Of a stretch of 64,000 nt of DNA, positions 1-7,341 are shown piece after piece. Numbering within the stretch: the first letter of the stretch is position 1; every line of letters starts with the position of its first letter. The translations under genes were made by a program, and so were the position numbers. The notes under the pieces were generated by a model. It ran no database searches. It saw nothing but the letters and a program-made list of their open reading frames with translations, and was not told the DNA's origin. Source of the DNA: JAXDMK01 sp963790325 (GTDB lineage Bacteria; Actinomycetota; Acidimicrobiia; Acidimicrobiales; AC-14); the NCBI GenBank assembly GCA_963790325.1, contig CAWBNY010000002.1:186001-250000 (forward strand), in the 5' to 3' direction.

Positions 1-455
1 AGGGCCCGCCGGCGCTCCGACACCCGGTGCTCCAGCTCGGTGAAGCGGGTGGCCAGCTCCTCGACCTCGGCGTCGGAAAGGGCCGACAGGCAGTCGAGGG
101 TGCCGGGCGAGGCGACGGCGTCGAGCTCGGCCAGCAGGTCGTCGTCGTCGGGTGGGAGGAGGGACGACGGGAGCCGGCCCGGCCCCGCCCCCGGCGCCCG
201 CACCCGGTCGCCGAGTATGCCGGGCAGCTGGTCGACCAGGCTGGGCAGGTCGGACGGGTCGGTGCCGTCGGCCCGGCGGCGGAGGTCGGCGGCCACGATG
301 TCGAGCCGGCCCTGCACCAGTCGCCGCAGGTAGGAGACCTTGTCCTCCACCCGGCGACATTCGTCCCGCTGGACCCGGATCTCCTCGACCGAGATCGTGC
401 TCGGATCGGCGACCGGGGCGGATCCCAGCACCTGCTCGACCTCGTCAGACCACAT
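1..455 (-). CDS. rsiG: RsiG-like c-di-GMP-dependent anti-sigma factor (partial)
   Basis: The gene runs off the left edge; 151 codons are visible. RsiG holds a WhiG-type sigma factor inactive when loaded with cyclic di-GMP. The c-di-GMP-binding signature of the family, E-x3-S-x2-R-x3-Q-x3-D, is met exactly by Glu37, Ser41, Arg44, Gln48 and Asp52 in a helical N-terminal stretch. A second copy starts near the edge (E-HRV-S-ER-R) and is cut before its Gln. Two motifs on two helices is the Streptomyces arrangement. The ATG (453-455) overlaps the TGA of the sodX-like gene as TGATG, so translation is probably coupled. The sigma partner is not in this window; a GGDEF-EAL protein is at 58.4 kb. Confidence 0.8.
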   Translation of the reverse strand, partial: MWSDEVEQVLGSAPVADPSTISVEEIRVQRDECRRVEDKVSYLRRLVQGRLDIVAADLRRRADGTDPSDLPSLVDQLPGILGDRVRAPGAGPGRLPSSLLPPDDDDLLAELDAVASPGTLDCLSALSDAEVEELATRFTELEHRVSERRRA

Positions 456-847
456 CACCAGCAGAGTACCCCCCGTCGATCGTCGGGGAAGTAGCGGTAG
501 ACGACCCGGCCCTGCACCGAAGCGGCCGGCACCGGCCCGTAGCTGCGGCTGTCGGTGCTGGCGCCGGGGTTGTCGCCCCGGACGACCACGTGGTCGTCCG
601 TCACCTCGGTCACCCGCTTGATCACCACCCGTTCCGGCCGGCGTGGGTCGGGGAGGGTGACGAGGTCGCCCGGGCGGGCCCGCCGGCCCCTGACCACGAC
701 CAGCCGGTCGCCGGGGCGGAGGGTCGGGAGCATGCTGTCGCCCTCGACCTCGACCCGGCCCAGCCGCCGGCCCAGGAGCCACGCCCCGCCCGCGGTGGCG
801 GTCAGAGCCGTCGCGACCAGCCGGTAGTGTGCCGATGGAGACTTCAT
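455..847 (-). CDS. sodX: Nickel-type superoxide dismutase maturation protease (S26 signal peptidase fold)
   Basis: A 130-residue S26-family peptidase. It has a short N-terminal hydrophobic segment (about residues 10-25), the nucleophile motif GDSMLPTLRPGD with Ser38, and the general-base lysine in VVIKRV (Lys77). This is the minimal LexA/signal-peptidase-like form that in actinobacteria removes the propeptide of Ni-SOD so that the metal-binding His becomes the N-terminus. It lies head to head with sodN, with only 22 bp between start codons, which supports the assignment. The ATG at 845-847 was chosen because the upstream extension of the frame runs antisense through sodN. The stop overlaps the rsiG start. 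Confidence 0.88.
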   Translation of the reverse strand: MKSPSAHYRLVATALTATAGGAWLLGRRLGRVEVEGDSMLPTLRPGDRLVVVRGRRARPGDLVTLPDPRRPERVVIKRVTEVTDDHVVVRGDNPGASTDSRSYGPVPAASVQGRVVYRYFPDDRRGVLCW

Positions 848-869
848 CACCGGACGAAGGAGCATAGGC

Positions 870-1286
870 ATGCCCGTTCTTGCCCGTCTGACTGGCCTCG
901 TCGATCGGCTCAGCCCCCCGTCGATCGTCCACGCCCACTGTGACCTGCCCTGCGGGGTGTACGACCCGGCCCAGGCGCGGATCGAGGCGGAGTCGGTCAA
1001 GGCCATCCAGGAGAAGTACCAGGGCTCGACCGACGAGGTGTTCCGAGGGCGGGCGATCGGCATCAAGGAGCAGCGGGCCGACCTGGTCAAGCACCACCTG
1101 TGGGTGCTGTGGACCGACTACTTCAAGCCCCCGCACCTGGAGAAGTTCCCCGAGCTGCACGGGCTGTTCTGGGACGCCACCAAGGCTGCCGGCGCCACCA
1201 AGTCGTCCACCGACCCGGCGTCGGGTCAGAAGCTGCTCGACCTCGTCGCCGAGATCGACCGCATCTTCTGGGAGACCAAGAAGTAG
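870..1286 (+). CDS. sodN: Nickel superoxide dismutase
   Basis: A 138-residue Ni-SOD that disproportionates superoxide in the cytoplasm. The nickel hook HCDLPCGVY starts at residue 23: His23 becomes the new N-terminus and Cys24 and Cys28 are thiolate ligands. The first 22 residues form the propeptide removed by the divergent SodX-like peptidase, leaving a mature chain of 116 residues, the usual size for the four-helix-bundle subunit. A purine-rich ribosome site (gaaggag) lies about 8 bp before the ATG. The promoter must lie within the 5' part of sodX or the 22-bp gap. No Nur box was identified by eye. Confidence 0.96.
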   Translation: MPVLARLTGLVDRLSPPSIVHAHCDLPCGVYDPAQARIEAESVKAIQEKYQGSTDEVFRGRAIGIKEQRADLVKHHLWVLWTDYFKPPHLEKFPELHGLFWDATKAAGATKSSTDPASGQKLLDLVAEIDRIFWETKK

Positions 1287-1445
1287 CCGGCGGACGCCCG
1301 CCACCGGGCCGACCGCCGGCCGGAGAGCACGACGCCCGGCGAGTGCACCGGATCGCGTCGATTTATCCGCCGCGCCCCAGGCGGTGGCGGCTCCCCCGCC
1401 TCCGAGTCGGGGCTGAGTAGCGGCGGTCGGGAACTTTTTGGCAGC

Positions 1446-2102
1446 ATGGCCGCGGTGCGGACCCGGACCCTGGTGACGACGATGGCCGTGATCCTCGTCC
1501 TGGCTGGGTGCACGGGTGACGGCGACGACGACCAGCCGGCGGCGACGACCACGACGTCGACCGCGGTCGCGACGACCGTGCCGGAGGCGTCCACCACCAC
1601 GACCCCCGCCACCACGACCCCCGCCACCACAACCGTGCCCGCGGGAGCGGCCGCCGTCCTCCGTCCCGACGGTCTGGGTGTGGTCGCCTTCGGGGCCACC
1701 AAGGACGCCACCCTCGCCTCGCTCACCGCCCTGTTCGGCTCGGTGGACGAGACGGGCACCGGCTGTGAGCTGGCCGGTCCCGACGTCACCACCGCCCGGT
1801 GGGACGAGCTGCGGGTGCAGTTCGTGGACCAGGTGTTCGACTCCTACAACGTGCGCCCGCCCAACGGTGTCGCGACCGTGCTCGACCTGAGGACGGAGGC
1901 GGGCATCGGCATCGGTTCCACCGTGGCCCAGCTCAAGGCCGCCTACGGCCCGGCGCTGGCCATCCCGGGTCTACCGCCGGAGTTCGGCGGCGACGACTTC
2001 GGGGTCACGTTCCCCGGCACCGACCGCCGGATCTTCGGCGCGCTGTCGGCCACCGTCGACTCCGGCACGGTCAGGACGATCTTCACCCAGGTCTGCGAGT
2101 AG
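1446..2102 (+). CDS. Secreted lipoprotein of unknown function
   Basis: 218 residues. A signal peptide ends in the lipobox LAGC (Cys near residue 22), followed by an acidic Asp stretch and a long Thr/Pro/Ala spacer to about residue 68, typical of actinobacterial surface lipoproteins. The C-terminal 150 residues form a compact domain with two cysteines (CELAGP and the terminal VCE). The stretch IGIGSTVAQLKAAYG resembles small periplasmic domains of unknown function that begin with a short helix after a GSTV turn. I do not recognise a named family. The 3' end overlaps the convergent HEAT-repeat gene by 20 bp. Confidence 0.75.
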   Translation: MAAVRTRTLVTTMAVILVLAGCTGDGDDDQPAATTTTSTAVATTVPEASTTTTPATTTPATTTVPAGAAAVLRPDGLGVVAFGATKDATLASLTALFGSVDETGTGCELAGPDVTTARWDELRVQFVDQVFDSYNVRPPNGVATVLDLRTEAGIGIGSTVAQLKAAYGPALAIPGLPPEFGGDDFGVTFPGTDRRIFGALSATVDSGTVRTIFTQVCE

Positions 2103-3228
2103 CGGCCGCCACCTCCAGGCGGATCCGGAAGTCGGGGTCGTCGGCGAGGGCCGCGATCCGCTCCCGGCTGGGCTCGGGTCCGAGCTCGGCCAGTCCCCGG
2201 AGGGCCTTCCACCGGACCCAGGCGTCGGCGTCGGCGAGGGCGGTCTCCAGGAGGGGGCGGAGTGCGGGCCGGCCGGCGTCGACCATGGCGTCGACCGCCG
2301 CCCGCCGCACGGAGCGGACCGGGTCGGTCACCAGCCGCGACCACTCGGCGGCGGCCACCTCGGCGTCGGCCTCGCCCAGGAGGTTGGCCGCCACCTGCCG
2401 GCGGGAGGCATCGTCGCCGGCCGCCGCCGCCCGCACCAGGGCGAGGTCGTCCGCGCTCGACCCCGGCCGGCGCGAGCCGAGCTCGGCCCACGCCCGTTCC
2501 AGCCGGGTCTGACGTCCCGACGGGCCCGCCGGCGGGACACCGGCGCCGGCTCCGCCACCGGCGCCGGCGGGGCCGCCCGTCACCCGGGGCGCGCTCGTGT
2601 CGGGGGGCGCGTCGGGGTCGGCGAACTCCTCGGTGACCACGGCCAGCACGGGGCGCAGCACCCGCTCCCAGTCCGCCGCCCGATGGAGCCCGACGGCCAC
2701 GAAATCCGGTCCCACCAGGACGTTCGCCACCTCGTCGAACTCGGCGAACAGCCGGGTGGCGGCGGGGTCGTCGGCCAGGGCCGGGGCCGTGGCCGACTCG
2801 TACCACCGGCTGGGCCCGGATTGGATGGGTCCCACCTGGAACCGGATCGACCGGGGGTTGGGGGTGGCCTCGGGCACGACCGGGCCGTCGAAGGTCCCGG
2901 CGAGGGGGTCGTCGGCGTCGGGACCGGCCGGCTCACCGGCGGGTGTGGCCTCCAGCCGGACACCGAAGCGCCCGTCCACCCACCCGTAGGCGAGCGCCAG
3001 GTCGGCGTCGAGGGGGCGCCGCCACGTCCCCTCGCCCGGACCGACGGCCGCCGCCAACGCCTCGTCGTCGTCCGCCCCCCACTCGGCGGTGGAGAAGAAG
3101 CGCTTGAGGAGGGCCTTGGTGGGCCCGAGCGCCTCCAGGGGCAGGGTGAGGAAGGCGTCCATCGTGAGGTGCTCGAAGGCGGCCCGCACCAGGCCCCGCT
3201 CGACTGCCTGCCGGCGCCCACTGTCCAC
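2083..3228 (-). CDS. NifU N-terminal-like plus HEAT-repeat protein
   Basis: 381 residues. The middle part (about residues 120-205) has the Nfu/NifU N-terminal scaffold pattern: NPRSIRFQVG, then a loop, then FDEVANVLVGPDFVAVG and a helix with WERVLRPVL. After a Gly/Ala/Pro linker, residues 235-380 are helical repeats of HEAT/PBS-lyase type (EWSRLVTDPVRSVRRAAVDAM; DADAWVRWKALRGLAELG). The N-terminal 100 residues are unassigned. Proteins of this architecture occur in actinobacteria as conserved proteins of unknown role; a scaffold or chaperone function is inference. The stop overlaps the convergent lipoprotein gene. Confidence 0.75.
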   Translation of the reverse strand: MDSGRRQAVERGLVRAAFEHLTMDAFLTLPLEALGPTKALLKRFFSTAEWGADDDEALAAAVGPGEGTWRRPLDADLALAYGWVDGRFGVRLEATPAGEPAGPDADDPLAGTFDGPVVPEATPNPRSIRFQVGPIQSGPSRWYESATAPALADDPAATRLFAEFDEVANVLVGPDFVAVGLHRAADWERVLRPVLAVVTEEFADPDAPPDTSAPRVTGGPAGAGGGAGAGVPPAGPSGRQTRLERAWAELGSRRPGSSADDLALVRAAAAGDDASRRQVAANLLGEADAEVAAAEWSRLVTDPVRSVRRAAVDAMVDAGRPALRPLLETALADADAWVRWKALRGLAELGPEPSRERIAALADDPDFRIRLEVAAATRRPG

Positions 3229-3298
3229 GTCCAGAGTTCACACGATGGTGACGGCCTTCGTCTTCCCTGCATGCAGCCGGGCGAGCAGAATCCCCCGC

Positions 3299-4201
3299 AT
3301 GCCCGCGCCCGTCCGCCACGAGGAGGAGCTGCTCGACCCCGACCAGGTCGACTGGGACCGGGTCGCGGGCAGCCGCTTCGTCCTCCGCCAACGGATGACC
3401 TACGTGTACGACGGGCCCATCCACCACCTCCGCCACCGGCTGATGGTGGTGCCCCCGGTGCGCCACGGCGACCAGGTCCGGGTCGACTTCGGGATCGCGG
3501 TCACCGGCGCCGACCATCGCATCGACCACCGGGTGGACACGTTCGGCAACCACCGGATCGAGGTCCGGGTGGCCCGGGTGGCGGAGCTGGTGGCGTTCGA
3601 GACGTGGGCGGTGGCGGAGCGGACGTCGTCGGCCGACCCCGTCGGTCTCGACCCGTCGGCGCTCCACGACGCCCGCCTTCTCCAGCCGTCGCCCCTCACG
3701 TGGCCCGACGACGCCCTGGAGGATGCCGCCCGCCGGCTGCGCCGGAGCGGCCTCGGCGGCGCCGACCTGGCCCGCTCCATCACCACGTGGGTGTACCGCC
3801 GGATGCGGTACCGGCCGGGGGCCACCAACATCGACACCACCGCCGCCCGCGCCTTCGGCATGGCCCAGGGGGTGTGCCAGGACTACGCCCACGTCATGCT
3901 CTGCCTGTGCCGGCTGTGCGGGCTGCCCGCCCGCTACGTGTCGGGGCACCTGCTGGGCGAAGGCGGGAGCCACGCCTGGGTCGAGGTGATCGTGCCCGAC
4001 CCGTCCGGCGGTCCAGGGGCGGTGGCCCTGCCCCTCGACCCCACCCACGGGCGGGAGGTCGGCCCGAGCTACCTCACCGTCGCCGTCGGCCGGGAGTACT
4101 CCGACGTGGCTCCCACCTACGGCACCTACTCCGGGGACGGGATGGGCGTGCTGTCGACGGTGAAGCGGGTCGGGGTGACGGCGGTCGAGCTGACGCCGTA
4201 G
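3299..4201 (+). CDS. Transglutaminase-like cysteine protease family protein
   Basis: 300 residues. An N-terminal bacterial transglutaminase-associated beta domain (about residues 20-120, including RFVLRQRMTYVYDGPIHHLR) precedes a papain-like transglutaminase core. The catalytic triad is visible: Cys in GVCQDYAHVM, His in GSHAWVEV and Asp in LDPTHG. No signal peptide is evident, so it is probably cytoplasmic. The ATG at 3299 was chosen because the upstream in-frame extension is antisense to the HEAT-repeat gene and low in protein character. The stop abuts that of the MoaD-fusion gene on the other strand. Confidence 0.87.
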   Translation: MPAPVRHEEELLDPDQVDWDRVAGSRFVLRQRMTYVYDGPIHHLRHRLMVVPPVRHGDQVRVDFGIAVTGADHRIDHRVDTFGNHRIEVRVARVAELVAFETWAVAERTSSADPVGLDPSALHDARLLQPSPLTWPDDALEDAARRLRRSGLGGADLARSITTWVYRRMRYRPGATNIDTTAARAFGMAQGVCQDYAHVMLCLCRLCGLPARYVSGHLLGEGGSHAWVEVIVPDPSGGPGAVALPLDPTHGREVGPSYLTVAVGREYSDVAPTYGTYSGDGMGVLSTVKRVGVTAVELTP

Positions 4202-5662
4202 CTAGGTGAGCAGGGCCGCCGCGCACCAGGCCCAGATGGGGCCCATGACCAGCAGCGAGTCGATGCGGCGGAGGGCGGGGGCGAAGGCGGTGCGGTCGCC
4301 GAGCAGGGCCGACCCCGCCACCGGCCCGAACGGGGCCAGGCCGGCCGCCAGCGCGCCCAGGAGCAGGGGCGCCCCGCCGTCGAACGGAGGCACGAGGACC
4401 ACGGCCGCGGCCATGGTGAGGGGGAGGAGGGCGACCACGCCCGCCGCCGGGCCCTCCCAGTCGGACGACGCCCCGGTGCCCACCAGGTAGGCGCCGGCGT
4501 CGTAGATGGCGGCGCAGGCCAGGAGGTAGAGGGCGGAGGAGATGTTGATCGTCCGCAGGAGGACGGGAGCAGCCGCCGCCATCCCGATCGACACGCCGAT
4601 GACCAGGGTGAGGGCGACGTCCCTTCCGGGGGCCCTGGTGGGCGTGGCCATGCGGGCCACCAGGGTGAGGAGGATGGCCCCCGCCACGACCATGTTCATG
4701 TGGTCGAGGCCGGTGGCGGCGGTGAGGGGCAAGGCGGCGGCGGTGGCGGCGGCGAACGCGGGGAGCGGGCGCTCGCCCCGCTTCCGCCACACGGTGGCGG
4801 CCTGGGACGCGGCGACGAAGGCGATCACCGCCAGCCACGCCGACAGCCACCCGGGGCCGGCCACCAGGAAGCCGCCGGTGAGGACGGCCCACGCCAACCC
4901 CAGCCGGCCGTGGGGCCGGATGGCGTGGTGGACGACGGCCAGGGGCGCGGCCGGCTTCGGTTCGGGGCCGGGGGCCGGCGTGGGAACCGAGTCGGGGGCG
5001 ATCTCGGGCGCGGTCGCCGCCATCTGGTGGCCGACGGGCGTGGCCACGGGGACGGGGACCGCCGCCGTCGGGGGCGGGGCCGGGGGGGCGACCGGCTCGG
5101 GCTCGGGCTCGAGCACCGGCATCGGGGCGAGGGCCAACCGTCCCATCGAGCTCGGGCCACTGGGGTGGGCGGCCAGCGCCGACTGGATGTCGGCCGGGTC
5201 GTCGGGCGGCGGCGGAGGCACCAGCCGGAGCCGGCGGGCCGGGCGCTCGGGCGGGAGGCTGGCCGCGGGAGCCTCGAACGTCGACGTCGAGGCCGAGGTC
5301 GTCGTCGGAGGCGTCACGGCCGGCGGGGGCGGACCGACGACGGGCGGCGGGGGCGGCGGGGTCGCCGGTGTCGGCGGCGGCGGCGGCGGGGGCGGCGTAG
5401 GGGGCGGAGGGGCCATCACCGGGACCGACCCTCCCGACACCGGCGGGAGGACGGCCACCACGTCGTGGCGAGCGATGGCCATGCCCAGCTCCGCCGGCTG
5501 CCCGTTCACCCACACCCGCGACGTCTCCAGGACCCGGGCGAACCTGTCCCCGAACTGGCCCCGGGCCTTGTCCAGCAGCTCGCCGACGGTGGCCGCGTCG
5601 ATCTCGGTCCGGGCCGTCCCGGCCGCCTCCCGGGCCGATGCGAACAGGCGAAGGGTGGACAC
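4202..5662 (-). CDS. MoaD/ThiS-like domain fused to a polytopic CdsA-like membrane domain
   Basis: 486 residues in three parts. Residues 1-80 are a beta-grasp MoaD/ThiS-type domain (MSTLRLFASAREAAGT...; VAVLPPVSGG) whose diglycine is internal rather than C-terminal. Residues 80-240 are an extremely Pro/Ala-rich linker. Residues 245-486 form about eight hydrophobic helices. Near its C-terminus the membrane part has GDR followed by RRIDS, which recalls the phosphatidate cytidylyltransferase (CdsA) signature but lacks its Lys and Asp residues, so the enzyme is probably degenerate. With an internal GG the first domain could not be thiocarboxylated unless the chain is cut. It ends a leftward run starting at 9217, and the upstream MaoC gene ends 8 bp away. 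Confidence 0.7.
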   Translation of the reverse strand: MSTLRLFASAREAAGTARTEIDAATVGELLDKARGQFGDRFARVLETSRVWVNGQPAELGMAIARHDVVAVLPPVSGGSVPVMAPPPPTPPPPPPPPTPATPPPPPPVVGPPPPAVTPPTTTSASTSTFEAPAASLPPERPARRLRLVPPPPPDDPADIQSALAAHPSGPSSMGRLALAPMPVLEPEPEPVAPPAPPPTAAVPVPVATPVGHQMAATAPEIAPDSVPTPAPGPEPKPAAPLAVVHHAIRPHGRLGLAWAVLTGGFLVAGPGWLSAWLAVIAFVAASQAATVWRKRGERPLPAFAAATAAALPLTAATGLDHMNMVVAGAILLTLVARMATPTRAPGRDVALTLVIGVSIGMAAAAPVLLRTINISSALYLLACAAIYDAGAYLVGTGASSDWEGPAAGVVALLPLTMAAAVVLVPPFDGGAPLLLGALAAGLAPFGPVAGSALLGDRTAFAPALRRIDSLLVMGPIWAWCAAALLT

Positions 5663-5669
5663 GGTGGCC

Positions 5670-6497
5670 CTACCTCAGCTCCGCCCGGCCGTCGCGGATC
5701 ACGCGCTCGCCCCGGCTGGTCGCCTCGAAGGCGTACGCCCCGTTGCTCGGGTAGACGGTCGTGACCAGGTCGGACGCGGGCAGCACCGTCTTGGAGAAGC
5801 GCACCGCCAGCCGGGCCATCCGGGTGGGGTCACCTCCGGCCACCGACTCGATCACCGCCCGGCTGCACATCGCCATCGTGCACAGGCCGTGGAGGATGAT
5901 CCCGGGCAGACCCACCCCCCGGGCGAACTCGTCGTCGACGTGGATGCGGTTGTCGTCGCCCGAGGCGGCCGCGTACCGCCACGTCTGGTCGGGGTCGACC
6001 GCCGCCTCGAACACCGCCACCGGCTCCGAACGGCCGGAGGCGGGGAACGAGTGATCGGGCCGGTCGGGCCCGTGGGCGGCCACGTCGTTCCACCCCCGCA
6101 CGAACATCGTCCCGAACTGCTCCAAGATCTGCTCGCCGCTTCCCTCGTCGACGCTCACCGCCCGCACCGTCACCCACGTCCCGGCCCGGGACGGGCGCAC
6201 CGAGTACCGGTCGGCCACCGTCGACAGGGTCGTGCCCGGCACCAGAGGCGCCGAGAACCGCATGTCGTGGCCGGCGTGGAGCATCACCGGCTTCCTGTCG
6301 AGGGGGACGACGTCGAAGACGGCCTCGATCAGGGGGTCCCAGGCGGGCACGACGCCGAACACCGGGGGGGCGTAGGTGCCGTCGAGGTAGGCGGGGTTGT
6401 CGTCGTTGGTGGCGGCGGCGTAGGCCAGGACCCGCTCGAGGTCGAGCGTCACCGAGCGCGGCGGGCGGGCGCCGAACGTGTCGAGGGGAAGCGACAT
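5670..6497 (-). CDS. MaoC-like double hot-dog enoyl-CoA hydratase
   Basis: 275 residues, the usual length of the two-hot-dog type 2 enoyl-CoA hydratase family. The N-terminal hot-dog half has the D-x-x-N-P segment (AATNDDNPAYLDG). The C-terminal half carries the hydratase-2 active-site segment AASGDDNRIHVDDEFA followed by LPGIILHG, with the Asp/His pair expected to activate water on trans-2-enoyl-CoA. This suggests a role in fatty acid or sterol side-chain beta-oxidation, although no other beta-oxidation gene adjoins it. The ATG at 6495-6497 follows the preceding hydrolase by 12 bp, so both are likely in one transcript. Confidence 0.87.
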   Translation of the reverse strand: MSLPLDTFGARPPRSVTLDLERVLAYAAATNDDNPAYLDGTYAPPVFGVVPAWDPLIEAVFDVVPLDRKPVMLHAGHDMRFSAPLVPGTTLSTVADRYSVRPSRAGTWVTVRAVSVDEGSGEQILEQFGTMFVRGWNDVAAHGPDRPDHSFPASGRSEPVAVFEAAVDPDQTWRYAAASGDDNRIHVDDEFARGVGLPGIILHGLCTMAMCSRAVIESVAGGDPTRMARLAVRFSKTVLPASDLVTTVYPSNGAYAFEATSRGERVIRDGRAELR

Positions 6498-6509
6498 TGC
6501 CCCCCGAAC

Positions 6510-7307
6510 CTACCCGGCGGGCCCCGAGGCGGGCGAGAGACGGTCGTCGAGCTCGGCCAGCAGCCGCTCGGCGAAGGCCGGCGTGAGAAGGTCGGTGCCG
6601 TGGCCGCTCCCGGGCAGCAGCCACAGGTCCTTGGGCTCACCGGCCCAGTCGTGGAGGGCGTGGGCGTGCTCCTCGTCGAAGTAGTGGTCGGCCGGATCGG
6701 ACACGACGATGGTGAAGGCGGGAGCGATGGCGGCCACCAGATCCCGCGAGTCGGGCACCGGCGGGAACTGGTGGGCGATGCGCGTCTGCAACACCCGGGC
6801 CAGCACCAGGCGCCCGGCGGGCGTGCAGGTCCAACGCTGCACCCGTTTGGTGCCGGGCGTGGTCCACTCGCCGGACCACGCCGGCGCGCTGACCGCCACC
6901 ACTCCCGCCACCCCACCCCGGGTGCCGGCGTGGAGGAGGACGGCCGCCCCCCCGAGGCTCACCCCCAGGGTGACGACGGGCACGGCAGGATCGGCGACGG
7001 CGACGGCGGCGGCGACGTCGAGCGGCTCCAGGATCCCCAGGGTGCAGCTCCCCTCCGACCGGCCGTGGCCCCGCATGTCGGGGACGATCACGTGCGCCCG
7101 CCGGGCCAGGAGGTGGGCGAAGGCGTGGATCCGGGGCGTCCGGGACGAGTGGGCGAACCCGTGGGCCAGGACCACGGTCGCGACCGCGTCGGGTGGTCCG
7201 GCGAGGCGGGCCCCGGCCAGCCGGACACCGTCCTCGGTGACCAGCGACAGGCCCGACTCCCCCCCGTAGCGGGGGACGAAGGCGTGCTTGCGGGCGAGGG
7301 TGACCAT
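6510..7307 (-). CDS. Alpha/beta-fold hydrolase
   Basis: 265 residues from the ATG at 7305-7307; a GTG 33 bp upstream (7340) is an alternative. The oxyanion segment LAHGFAHSS, the nucleophile elbow GVSLGG (Ser) and a late catalytic His in GSGHGTDL define an alpha/beta hydrolase. PDMRGHGRSEG is the usual strand-4 motif. No lid signature points to a substrate. It lies in the same leftward run as the ABC1 kinase and the MaoC hydratase. Confidence 0.85.
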   Translation of the reverse strand: MVTLARKHAFVPRYGGESGLSLVTEDGVRLAGARLAGPPDAVATVVLAHGFAHSSRTPRIHAFAHLLARRAHVIVPDMRGHGRSEGSCTLGILEPLDVAAAVAVADPAVPVVTLGVSLGGAAVLLHAGTRGGVAGVVAVSAPAWSGEWTTPGTKRVQRWTCTPAGRLVLARVLQTRIAHQFPPVPDSRDLVAAIAPAFTIVVSDPADHYFDEEHAHALHDWAGEPKDLWLLPGSGHGTDLLTPAFAERLLAELDDRLSPASGPAG

Positions 7308-7341
7308 CGAGGAACCCCGGCGGCGGGGACGCCCGGCCACC

